33,290 nt of DNA. Origin: an uncultured Bacteroides sp. Lineage in GTDB: Bacteria; Bacteroidota; Bacteroidia; Bacteroidales; Bacteroidaceae. Made by a program: the position numbers and the translations under genes. The stretch is taken from the NCBI GenBank assembly GCA_948847595.1, contig CAQOGY010000027.1, positions 1 to 33,290 on the forward strand. The letters run 5' to 3'. Below are positions 8,401-15,900 of this stretch, one piece after another. Numbering within the stretch: position 1 is the stretch's first letter; the number at the start of each line of letters is the position of its first letter. Below the pieces are notes generated by a model. That model was given only the letters and a program-made list of their open reading frames with translations, searched no databases and was not told where the DNA came from.

Positions 8401-8465
8401 GACGATGTCACGAACTGGCTTATTCCAATAAAAGCCAAAAAGAAAAAGAGGATTCTATGTCTCAT
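5460..8465 (-). CDS. Glycoside hydrolase family 2 enzyme with accessory domains
   Basis: This 1001-residue protein has a signal peptide (about 1-21). Its order fits large Bacteroides GH2 enzymes: jelly-roll sugar-binding domain (about 25-200, with WYRKHFRLP and VFVEFEGVRQGADFYING), immunoglobulin-like sandwich (200-310), TIM barrel (310-600), DUF4982-like sandwich (about 620-690, VELFLNGKSLG), a further Ig/invasin-like domain (700-815) and a discoidin-like (F5/8 type C) domain (850-970). E433 in YECGNES is the expected acid/base. The nucleophile is less obvious; E490 in WAMEY is the best candidate. Such enzymes are usually called beta-galactosidases, but specificity is unresolved. No susC/susD genes or sensor flank it, so it is not in an obvious polysaccharide utilisation locus. 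A TAGCTTTG -7 box lies 26 bp upstream. Confidence 0.9.
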   Translation of the reverse strand: MRHRILFFFLAFIGISQFVTSSDVRNKYNFNSDWLLYVGDVPEAKQPRFSDSEWKKVTLPHAFNEDEAFRLSIDELTDTIMWYRKHFRLPANSKNKKVFVEFEGVRQGADFYINGQNVGLHENGVMAVGFDLTPYIKYGQENVIAVRIDNDWNYKERATGTKYQWSNKNFNANYGGIPKNVWLHVTDRLYQTLPLYSNLKTTGVYIYAEDIRVKSRKAIIHAESEIRNEYNRDKQVSYQVELIDRDGTSIQTFEGTKAVVKPGETITLKAASEVDNLHFWSWGYGYLYTVKTSLWVDGRKVDEVATRTGFRKTRFGKGMIWLNDRVIQMKGFAQRTSNEWPGVGMSVPAWLSDYSNHLMVEGNANLVRWMHVTPWKQDIESCDRVGLIQAMQAGDAEKDCEGRQWEQRTELMRDAIIYNRNNPSILFYECGNESISREHMIEMKAIRDLYDPHGGRAIGSREMLDIREAEYGGEMLYINKSAHHPMWAMEYCRDEGLRKYWDDYSYPYHKDGDGSNSYKSTVTNKVQKKVDARVYNRNQDSFTIENIIRWFDYWRERPGTGDRVSSGGVKIIFSDTNTHYRGVENYRRSGVTDAMRIPKDPFFAHQVMWDGWVDTECPRIYIVGHWNYSDTVVKPVYVVSSADKVELFLNGKSLGNGERDYHFLYTFKDIAFVPGRLEAVGYDEKGKECCRTQLQTAGKPEQIQLSFIQSPEGWKADGADMVLLQVEVMDKDGNRCPLANDLIHFEVEGPAEWRGGIAQGENNYILSKDLPVECGINRALIRSLTTAGNVRITAKADGLKSAEISLTSSPVEVKNGLSSYIPGDELEGRLTRGETPQTPSYKVSKVDVGIVSAIAGANNENTVNSFDDNELSEWRNDGKAATAWITYKLERAARVDEVCMKLTGWRMRSYPLEIYAGKELIWSGDTDKSLGYVHLDVKPVLTNEITIRLKGTSKEGDAFGQIVEVAAPVANELDLFKAKDGDKTGHELRIVEIEFKENLLK

Positions 8466-8490
8466 AGTATGTCTATTTATCTGTTCGTGG

Positions 8491-8498
8491 CAAAGCTA
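8491..8498 (-). promoter_or_regulatory. Bacteroides-type -7 box upstream of GH2
   Basis: Minus-strand TAGCTTTG, a full match to TAnnTTTG, lies about 26 bp before the GH2 start codon. The region about 21 bp further upstream has TATG in place of the TTTG -33 box. This suggests that the GH2 gene has its own promoter and a short leader. Confidence 0.5.
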
Positions 8499-8593
8499 GC
8501 GCAAAATACCACACACGTCCATAGACTAAAATACAGATTGCATAGAGATTTGTTCACAACTGTTTAAAAATGAATCAAACAGTAGTATCTCCA

Positions 8594-8608
8594 TTGGGGA
8601 TGCCCCAA
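8594..8608. repeat. Small hairpin next to the element fragment
   Basis: TTGGGG (8594-8599) and CCCCAA (8603-8608) pair around a 3-nt loop. It is flanked by two direct copies of GTAGTATCT (8582-8590 and 8615-8623), so it may be a rearranged part of the inverted-repeat element fragment beside it. Confidence 0.4.
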
Positions 8609-8665
8609 AAGTCGGTAGTATCTTAAATCTCCTCCTTCGGGAAGGAGGAGATTTAAGATACTATT
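8607..8665. repeat. Fragment of the inverted-repeat element; perfect 22-bp hairpin
   Basis: A perfect 22-bp stem (8617-8638 with 8641-8662) folds around GG. Positions 8607-8650, read on the minus strand, are identical over 44 bases to 27243-27286, the right part of the element at 27091-27296. It sits between the end of the MBOAT gene (8702) and the GH2 gene. On the minus strand the stem is followed within a few bases by CTTTTGGGG, so it could also act as a weak terminator for the acyltransferase operon. Confidence 0.75.
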
Positions 8666-8701
8666 GACTATCATTTAATTCAAAACAGTGTGGAAAGAAA
8701 G

Positions 8702-10189
8702 CTAAAACTGGAAATAAATAAACGGCTGAATCTCCGAACTCTTCATCTGAATGACCAGATAAATCAGAGCCACCATCAGCAGAGCTTTCCCTAAGAACGG
8801 CAAGCGAATAACTCCACGGCAAGCAGCATTTTCCCAACTATCCGGAGTGAAATGAAGCAGAAAGCCGAGCAGCATCAAAGCAAACACGCGCCAGTAGCCT
8901 TCGATCAACTGCGGGAAAAGCTGCGGACGGAAAGTGGTGAATATCTGTCTCAACATATCCATCGAGTTCTGAAAATCGGCATTACGGAAGAATATCCAGC
9001 AGAAACAGACAAAGTGGAAAGTGATAATGACTCCGAATACACGACGCCAGCCATGACTTTGTTCTCCTTTCTTACGACCTATGATGGACATCCACATCTT
9101 ATGCACCGCCAAAGCGATGCCGTGAAATGTTCCCCAAAGTACAAAGTTCCAGGAAGCTCCGTGCCACAAGCCACCCAAAAACATGGTAATAATCAGATTC
9201 AGATACTGGCGGAACTTACCTTTCCGGTTTCCTCCCAAGGATATGTACAAGTAATCGCGCAACCAACTGGACAATGAGATATGCCAACGCCGCCAAAATT
9301 CAGTAATGGAGGCGGACTTATAAGGAGAATTAAAGTTGAGATTAAAATGAAAGCCCAACAGCAGAGCGATACCGATAGCCATATCGCTATATCCGGAGAA
9401 GTCACAATAAATCTGCAAAGCATACCCGTATACTCCCATCAGATTCTCGAGACCGGAATAAAGGGTCGGATTATCAAAGATACGCTCCACGAAGTTGACA
9501 CTGATATAATCGGAAATGATTGCTTTCTTGAACAAACCGGAGAGAATAAGGAAAATCCCCCGCCCGAACATCTCCTGAGAAACGAAAAGCGGTTTCCGGA
9601 TTTGCGGAATAAAGTCACGGGCACGCACAATCGGTCCTGCCACCAGCTGCGGGAAGAAGGATACATAAAACGCGTAATCCAGTATGTTGGTCAATGGCTT
9701 GATGTCTTTCCGGTAAACGTCAATGGTATAGCTTAATGACTGGAAAGTGAAGAATGAGATACCTACGGGCAGGAATATATCAAGCGCCGTAAATTCCCCT
9801 CCCATCAACGAGGCAATCACTCCCCCCAGGAAATTAGTATATTTAAAGTAGGCAAGAAGCCCCAGATTGACTCCCAGACTCAGAGTTACCAACCCTTTGC
9901 GTTTCCAGCGTCCTTCGGTACGGTCCATCCATTGCGCCAGCAGGAAGTCGCAAACCGTGACCAGCGCCAGCAGGAAAAAGTAAGTGCCGCTGCTCTTATA
10001 ATAAAAGTAATAAGAGAAAAGCGTCACAAACAGAATACGGGCCGTATACTTACGCTGCAACAAGGTGTATACGATCATAAAGGCGGCAAACAGCCAAAGG
10101 AAGATACCACTGCTGAATATCATCGGTGCCTGCGGATCGTAGGTAAGCACCTCTTTTAACCGGCTGAAATCAATATCAATGGGAAACAT
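8702..10189 (-). CDS. MBOAT family O-acyltransferase (AlgI-like)
   Basis: This 495-residue polytopic protein belongs to the membrane-bound O-acyltransferases. The signature is clear: GISFFTFQSLSYTIDVYR, FFPQLVAGPIVRARDF, FWRRWHISLSSWLRDYLY, then GGLWHGASWNF containing the presumed catalytic histidine H343. Ten or so hydrophobic segments are visible. AlgI, DltB and PatA relatives move acyl groups across the inner membrane for transfer to alginate, teichoic acid or peptidoglycan. I place the start at ATG 10189, overlapping the upstream SGNH gene by 14 nt, rather than at the longer frame beginning 78 bases earlier. With two SGNH hydrolases in the same operon, a role in O-acetylating an extracellular or periplasmic glycan is likely. 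The acceptor is unknown. Confidence 0.92.
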   Translation of the reverse strand: MFPIDIDFSRLKEVLTYDPQAPMIFSSGIFLWLFAAFMIVYTLLQRKYTARILFVTLFSYYFYYKSSGTYFFLLALVTVCDFLLAQWMDRTEGRWKRKGLVTLSLGVNLGLLAYFKYTNFLGGVIASLMGGEFTALDIFLPVGISFFTFQSLSYTIDVYRKDIKPLTNILDYAFYVSFFPQLVAGPIVRARDFIPQIRKPLFVSQEMFGRGIFLILSGLFKKAIISDYISVNFVERIFDNPTLYSGLENLMGVYGYALQIYCDFSGYSDMAIGIALLLGFHFNLNFNSPYKSASITEFWRRWHISLSSWLRDYLYISLGGNRKGKFRQYLNLIITMFLGGLWHGASWNFVLWGTFHGIALAVHKMWMSIIGRKKGEQSHGWRRVFGVIITFHFVCFCWIFFRNADFQNSMDMLRQIFTTFRPQLFPQLIEGYWRVFALMLLGFLLHFTPDSWENAACRGVIRLPFLGKALLMVALIYLVIQMKSSEIQPFIYFQF

Positions 10190-11084
10190 AATCGTTATAA
10201 GCTTGAATAATGGCTTGGTATAATAAATTTCCTTGCAGGATATATCCCTCAGGTAAATAATGCACATGATCGGGACGCATCAGTTTCGCTTCCGTCCAGT
10301 TGGTACAGGCACGGCGCTTGCCCCCTACTACATCGTACATATCCCACACGAGCAGACGATGATCTTTGGCATAACGGCGAATTGTTTCTGCCGCTGTAAC
10401 CGTCCGGGGATTGATGGCGTACGTACGTTTCCGCCGCCTTTGCCGGAAACTTTCGTAAGAACCCGGAGGCGTGGTGAGAAGAATAGGGACATCGGGAAGG
10501 CTGTCGCGCAACAGTTTGACTAGTTCGTCCATCTGATTATAATGCAGGTTGACGTTATACCGCCGGTTATGACTTTCGTTGGTTCCGAAGGACAGAATCA
10601 GCAGTTCCGGCTTCATGGCTGCAATATTGGCAATACGTCCCGGATGTGTAAACGTCAGACAGGTAGCCCCGTTCACCCCCATATCGGTATAAGAGACAGC
10701 ACCAAAGGTTTCTTTCAGCAGCGTTCCCGTAGTCTGCGGATAGATGTGCCCGCGTACGTGACTGTCTCCGATATGGAGAATACGCACCGTATCTTCGGAA
10801 AGTCCGGCACGTACCTGACGGAGACGTTCAAATACGGGTGTCAGCAGGGCAATGCTGTCGATTATCTCATTCCTTCCGGTTTCGCGGAAAGCGGAAGGAA
10901 AAGAAGTCTGCACGGCGATGGTATCATTCGCCCAGTTCATTTCCCGCAAAGGTTTTATCATTTTCAAGGTCTTCCCCAGTGGAGGACAGGCAGGGATACG
11001 GTCTTGCGCCTTTCCTGCCGAAAGAAGAAAGAATGTTCCCATCAGTCCCAAGATAAAGCCCAGCAACAGGTTATTCTTGCTCAT
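10176..11084 (-). CDS. SGNH/GDSL-family hydrolase, partner of the MBOAT protein
   Basis: This 302-residue protein has a signal anchor or signal peptide (about 5-25). It shows the SGNH blocks: ILHIGDSHVRG with nucleophile S108, LILSFGTNESHN with the block III asparagine, and PDHVHYLPEGY with the D272/H275 pair. The start at ATG 11084 is supported by a strong AGGAGG eight bases upstream, rare in this genus; upstream in-frame starts would lie before that site. It overlaps the preceding gene by 14 nt and the MBOAT gene by 14 nt, so translation of all three is probably coupled. In alginate and peptidoglycan systems an SGNH protein (AlgJ/AlgX, PatB) takes the acyl group from the MBOAT; esterase activity is the alternative. 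Confidence 0.88.
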   Translation of the reverse strand: MSKNNLLLGFILGLMGTFFLLSAGKAQDRIPACPPLGKTLKMIKPLREMNWANDTIAVQTSFPSAFRETGRNEIIDSIALLTPVFERLRQVRAGLSEDTVRILHIGDSHVRGHIYPQTTGTLLKETFGAVSYTDMGVNGATCLTFTHPGRIANIAAMKPELLILSFGTNESHNRRYNVNLHYNQMDELVKLLRDSLPDVPILLTTPPGSYESFRQRRRKRTYAINPRTVTAAETIRRYAKDHRLLVWDMYDVVGGKRRACTNWTEAKLMRPDHVHYLPEGYILQGNLLYQAIIQAYNDYVSH

Positions 11085-12465
11085 AAGCACGCCTCCTGTC
11101 ATATTGTTCCTTACCATATATCAATGTTTCATAGAGCAGTCCTGCCAGATGTTTGCCTCCCCGGAAGTTGATATGAGTATAATCATAGTTCGCCATCGAA
11201 GGTTTGGCGTGTACGAGGTTCGCCATACTGCCTTCGCCTCCCATCGCTTCAAACATATTCCAGAAAGCGATACCGCTTTCGGCAGCAATGTTCTGCTGAT
11301 AGCGAATCAGATTCTTGACTCCCGGCATGGTGCGAAGTTCACCGTCTTCTGTCTTATAATCACGGTCGCCGACGCTTAACAGCAAAATACTCGCCTGTGG
11401 AAAACAATTCTTCAGATGTTCGATAGAAGTGAGCAGTCCCTTCTGATAATTATCATAATTGCGTCCCCGTTCGGTAGCCACATTCAATCCGTATTCAAGA
11501 ATAATCAGATCATAAGGACGCTGCTCGTTAAACTGACGCAGCATTTGTTGCGGAATCCCCCGCAACGATAAGCCGGAACTGCCTCGCAAGGAGAAATTAT
11601 CAAGAATGATTCCTTTCTTACCATCCATCGCCAAGCCATAGAACAACGTAGAATCGGCACGATCTACCGTCCACCGGACAGAGCCGATGCGTCCTTCAAC
11701 GGAAATCTTCTGCAAATCGCCCGAAGGCGCTAAGGAATAATTCTTACTCTCCCCCCGATTCACACGGGCAGTAAGATGAACGGAATCTTTATTATAGAAG
11801 AAAATCGAAGCCTGCTGACAGGTATCAAGCAGCGAAGCATATTTGCTTTGCCCCCTCAACTCAACGTATGCTCCTTCACGGGGAATAAAGTAATGTCCGG
11901 AAATACCCTGTTTCTTTTTATCGAAATACACACTGTCCGTCACCGCATGACTGGACCACCCGCCGAAAGTATGCCGCACGGTAGGACGATACCCGCTCGT
12001 CATCGAAGTTATTGTGACAAATCCGACACCGCAACCGCCAAACCGCTTCTGAAGCATTTCACGTAAATCAGCCGTAAAGATATCCGCCTCTATAAATGAA
12101 TCACCGAAAACGGCGATACGTACCAGCCCGTCATGATCCGGATGTGAAGAAGAAGTACGGTCGAGCGCTTCATAAAAAGAAGCCATACCGCGACGGGTAG
12201 AGTCACCGTAATCTTCAATGCAAGTCATGCCCGCACGACAAGTATCGACAAAAACCGGCTTTACGACAGGAGGTAAAGGAATGGTATCCGAATCGGCTAC
12301 CGCCACTTCCTGCTTCGGATAGCGAAGATCGCTTAAAAGATCGACACGCCTCATCGTGTGTCCGTCGATCGTTATAGCCGGAAGCCAGTGCAACCCAAAG
12401 AGTGCTGCAAACACGATCAGTACAAGCCATAACGAATATTTCAGGTAGTTCTTGATAATCTCCAT
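11071..12465 (-). CDS. Membrane-anchored SGNH hydrolase, first gene of the O-acyl operon
   Basis: This 464-residue protein has one N-terminal transmembrane anchor (about 10-30) and an extracytoplasmic SGNH domain: IAVFGDSFIEAD with nucleophile S123, GGWSSHAV, LIILEYGLNVATERG as block III, and DYTHINFRGG with D428 and H431. Between blocks there is a long beta-rich insert (about 190-290), which could be a carbohydrate-binding sandwich as in some peptidoglycan and sugar O-acetylesterases. The start is the ATG at 12465; a GTG seven codons earlier is possible. A 22-bp-period array lies in its presumed leader, and the gene ends 14 nt inside the next SGNH gene. Whether it transfers or removes acyl groups cannot be read from sequence. 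Confidence 0.87.
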   Translation of the reverse strand: MEIIKNYLKYSLWLVLIVFAALFGLHWLPAITIDGHTMRRVDLLSDLRYPKQEVAVADSDTIPLPPVVKPVFVDTCRAGMTCIEDYGDSTRRGMASFYEALDRTSSSHPDHDGLVRIAVFGDSFIEADIFTADLREMLQKRFGGCGVGFVTITSMTSGYRPTVRHTFGGWSSHAVTDSVYFDKKKQGISGHYFIPREGAYVELRGQSKYASLLDTCQQASIFFYNKDSVHLTARVNRGESKNYSLAPSGDLQKISVEGRIGSVRWTVDRADSTLFYGLAMDGKKGIILDNFSLRGSSGLSLRGIPQQMLRQFNEQRPYDLIILEYGLNVATERGRNYDNYQKGLLTSIEHLKNCFPQASILLLSVGDRDYKTEDGELRTMPGVKNLIRYQQNIAAESGIAFWNMFEAMGGEGSMANLVHAKPSMANYDYTHINFRGGKHLAGLLYETLIYGKEQYDRRRAYEQE

Positions 12466-12466
12466 C

Positions 12467-12553
12467 TTATAAGTAGATATAAGCACTCATTGAGTCCTCG
12501 TTTTTTACCCGGTGCCGAGCCACCTCCTCATCGGTGCCGAAGGAAGGCCTCAT
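12467..12553 (-). other. Possible leader ORF reading through array C
   Basis: A 28-codon minus-strand frame starts ATG AGG CCT inside the 22-bp array and ends with TAA one base before the ATG of the membrane SGNH gene at 12465. The tight junction would allow translational coupling, but there is no clear ribosome binding site and the frame is short and built from repeat sequence. Confidence 0.2.
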
Positions 12554-12590
12554 CGGTGCCGGACCACAAGTTCATCGGTGCCGGACGTTT
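12511..12590. repeat. 22-bp-period array C, core TCGGTGCCGA
   Basis: GGTGCCG recurs at 12511, 12533, 12555 and 12577, exactly 22 bp apart. The fuller core is CATCGGTGCCGR, centred on the interrupted palindrome TCGG-TG-CCGA, and the remaining ten bases vary freely. The array lies between a TATCTTTG -7 box and the SGNH gene at 12465, so on the minus strand it should be transcribed as the 5' leader of the O-acyl operon. Confidence 0.85.
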
Positions 12591-12598
12591 TCAGGCTG

Positions 12599-12606
12599 CA
12601 AAGATA
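12599..12606 (-). promoter_or_regulatory. Bacteroides-type -7 box for the O-acyl operon
   Basis: Minus-strand TATCTTTG, a full match to TAnnTTTG, begins directly after the terminator of the efflux operon; the T-run of that terminator occupies the -33 position. Transcription from here would give a leader of about 125 nt containing array C. Confidence 0.5.
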
Positions 12607-12610
12607 GGGA

Positions 12611-12661
12611 AAAGCAAGAAAAAAGAAGGGAGAATCTACATTATTTATAGATTCTCCCTTC
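12611..12661 (-). terminator. Rho-independent terminator of the efflux operon
   Basis: A perfect 14-bp stem, GAAGGGAGAATCTA (12625-12638) with its complement (12648-12661), has a 9-nt loop and is followed on the minus strand by TTTTTTCTTGCTTTT. It lies 26 bp past the stop of the PII-like gene, closing the tetR-tolC-adaptor-RND-PII unit. Confidence 0.9.
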
Positions 12662-12686
12662 CGATTATTTATTCACTGTTCGAACG

Positions 12687-12980
12687 CTAGATGGTCCGTT
12701 CAATATTCCATACAAATGCACGTAATCCCAGCTGTTCGGTCTGCAAGTCCATCTTATGCAGTGTATCCAGCAACGGATCGACTTTATTGTCATCGACCAC
12801 CGTAAGGATAGCCGAACACATACTGGGCCAGGCATGACTACCGAAGTGCGGATCGCCTGTCTTTGAGCCACGTCCCTGCACCTTTTCAAGGTATGTAAAG
12901 CCACGGCAGTTCAGACGGTCGAGCAATGCCATGATCCGTTCGTAATAAGCCTGATCGAATGTTATCAATACTGATTTCAT
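12687..12980 (-). CDS. PII-like protein at the end of an RND efflux operon
   Basis: This 97-residue protein fits the PII/GlnB superfamily ferredoxin-like fold: strand MKSVLITFDQ, helix AYYERIMALLDRL, strand GFTYLEKVQG, a loop GRGSKTGDPHFGSHAWP where GlnB has its T-loop, strand SAILTVVDD, helix KVDPLLDTL and a final strand near LRAFVWNIE. It lacks the uridylylated tyrosine region of GlnB and is about 15 residues shorter. It begins 12 bp after the RND stop codon and precedes a strong terminator, so it is part of that operon. PII proteins bind ATP, ADP or small ligands and control transporters; control of the pump is a reasonable inference. Bacteroidetes genomes often call such proteins nitrogen regulators, which I would not assume. 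Confidence 0.75.
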   Translation of the reverse strand: MKSVLITFDQAYYERIMALLDRLNCRGFTYLEKVQGRGSKTGDPHFGSHAWPSMCSAILTVVDDNKVDPLLDTLHKMDLQTEQLGLRAFVWNIERTI

Positions 12981-12992
12981 ATTTATTTTCTG

Positions 12993-15900
12993 TTATTTCT
13001 TAATAATTTCATCTTTATGTTCCTGGAAGTAGACATCCAGTTCGCGTTTGCGATGGAGTTTACGACGTCTGTTCTTGATACCTGTTCCGGCAAATACACA
13101 GTACAGTGTAGGAATCAGGACGAGTGTCAACACAGTAGATACCGTCAGACCACCGATTACGGCAATCGCCATCGGACTCCACATCTCAGAACCTTGTCCG
13201 CCACCGATAGCCATCGGAATCATACCCAAAACGGTCGTGGCTGTTGTCATCAATACCGGACGGAGACGGCTCTTACCGGATGTCACCACAGAGTTGATGA
13301 CCGCCATACCCCGCTCTCGACAGAGCGTGATGTAGTCGATGAGCACAATACCGTTCTTCACCACAATACCGATCAGCATGATACCTCCCAGCAAACTCAT
13401 TACACTCAGCGTACTGCCCGTAAAGAACAACGCCATCAAGACTCCACTAAATGCAAACGGCAGAGAGAACATGATAATGAACGGATAAGTCAGAGACTCG
13501 AACTGTGCTGCCATTACGATGAATACAAGAATGACAATCAGGATACCCAATGTTCCCAAGTCGCGGAACGAATCCTGCTGGTCTTCATACGAACCGGAAA
13601 TCTGAATCGTGATTTCTCCCGGAATATCCATCTTATCAATAAGCTTGTTACCTGCTGCCACTACGTCACCCAACGGAGCACCGGAGATAACGGCGGATAC
13701 GGTCACGATACGTTCACGGTCTTTACGCTCAATGGTAGGAGGCGCAAAACGTTCGACTACCTTTCCGACATCTTTTACACGCACGGACTCGCCTTTGGCA
13801 TTATAAATAAGGATGTTCTCGATGCTTTCCAGACTTGTACGATATTCGGGTGCATAGCGCACTTTGATATCATACTCATCCCCGTCTTCACGATATTTGG
13901 AAGCAACGGCACCATTGATACGATTACGCAAGTAGTTACCGGCTGTAGCCAGGTTCAGTCCGTGCATCGCCAGCTTCTCACGGTCGAAATCAACCTGATA
14001 CTCGGGCTGGTAGTCACTACGGCTGATGTTCACCTCGGTCACCCCTTTCACGGTCAGCAACTCACGTTTCAAACGGGCTGCTACGCTATCAGTCATCGTC
14101 ATATCGTATCCGTATATCTCAAAGTCGGCACTTGCCTGAGCAGACATACCTGTATTACTACCTCCCAAAATAACCTGTGCCTTGCTGAACTCCGGATAAC
14201 CTTTCAAGTCCTGACGCATCTCGTCACAGACTGCTTCCAGTGAGATATCACGATCTCCCGGGTCTACCAGACTGATGTTGAAGGAAATAATGTGCGAGCC
14301 GTTGTCCTGCATGGAAGCCCACGTATTATCCGAGTCCGCCTGACCTACGGTATAGTTACATACCTTCATGATATCTTTATACTTCGTCAGCCACTGGTTA
14401 GTCAGCTTCTCGGAAAGTTCCTGAGCAATCTCTTTTCGTGTACCGATCGGCAATTCAAGCTGAACAGCAATACGGGCATTATCCTGTGCAGGGAAGAACT
14501 CCGTACCGATTCCTTTCGCACACAGCAAGCTGACAACGAAGAAAGCAATACATCCCACAATCACAACCGGACGATGACGAACTGCCCAGTTCAGCATTTT
14601 CGCATAACCTGTATCGAGTGCGTCCAACGCTTTCTCTATCGGAGTAAAGAAGAGCTTGAACATCTTCGACGGGCGCTTCTGCAGACGAAGTAATTGCGAA
14701 CAGAGCATCGGGGTCAGTGACAACGCCGCCACGGTAGACACAAACATGATGGCACACATCATCCAGCCCAACTGCTTGAAGAGCACACCGGACATACCGC
14801 TTACCATGGTCAACGGGAAGAACACGGCGATCATGGTCAGCGTAGAAGCAATTACGGAAATAGCCACCTCATTCGTTCCATGTACTGCTGCCTGTTTCGG
14901 GTCCGAACCACGCTCAATATGTGTCGTCACGTTTTCAAGTACCACAATCGCATCATCCACCACCATACCGATGGCAATAGACAGAGACGACAGTGAGATA
15001 ATGTTGATCGTATTTCCGGTAATCGCCAGATAGATAAAGGAGGCGATCAACGAAAGCGGAATCGTGATACAGATAATCAATGTCGCACGCCAGCGTCCCA
15101 GGAACAGGAACACGACGATCACAACGAACAGCAAGGCATACATTACAGTCTCTGCCAAACTGTCAATCGTATTCAAGATATTATCGGAAGTATCGACAAT
15201 CACTCCCAGCTTCACATCACTCGGCAGGTTCTTCTGCAAACGCGGAAGCGCTTCTTCTACCTTACGGGAAATTTCTACAGAGTTGGCGCCCGACTGCTTC
15301 TGAACCACAATCATCGCACCCTGCACACCGTTATTATAGGTTTCCTGCGCACGCTCTTCCACCGTATCCACGATGCGGGCCACATCACGCAGGAAGACAT
15401 TCGCTCCATTGTGCGTACCTACTACGATATCTGCCAACTGGCGGGAATCATCAAACTCCCCTTCCACACGGAGGGCATACGTCTCACTACCGATATCGAA
15501 GTTACCGCCCGGAATATTCTTGTTTTCGGCTCCGATAATAGAGCTGATAGTCTCAATGCTCAGGTTATAAGCTTCCAGTTTGTTAGGGTCGCAATATACC
15601 TGAATCTCACGCTGCGGCGCACCACTGATAGACACCGTTCCCACACCGGGAATACGTGCCAACGGGTTAACCACACGGTCGTCCAGTATCTTGTAAAGCG
15701 CGGCCTGGCTCTCATTGGCCTGTACCGAAAGCAATACAATCGGAATCATGTCCGTACTGAACTTGAAGATGATCGGATTCTCGACATCATCCGGCAGCTG
15801 TGAGCTTACCATGTCGAGTTTGTCACGTACATCATTCGTCAGCACGTCAATATCATTACCAAACTCAAATTCCAATGTAATCAATGACATATTCTCGGAA

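Noticed and set aside
5460..8465. A polysaccharide utilisation locus around the GH2 gene
   Set aside because: No susC/susD pair, no surface-binding lipoprotein, no hybrid two-component or ECF regulator is adjacent.
8607..8665. The 22-bp-stem hairpin as a purpose-built terminator of the acyltransferase operon
   Set aside because: It is 44 bases identical to part of the element at 27091-27296 and lacks a good U tract, so it is better explained as an element fragment that may serve as a terminator only incidentally.
12490..12690. A 66-codon plus-strand reading frame between the O-acyl and efflux operons
   Set aside because: It consists of the 22-bp array plus the terminator hairpin and has no independent coding signal.
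13017..14243. A 408-codon plus-strand frame opposite the RND gene
   Set aside because: It is antisense to a well-conserved RND coding sequence; its His/Thr/Gln-rich composition reflects the codon use of the real gene on the other strand.
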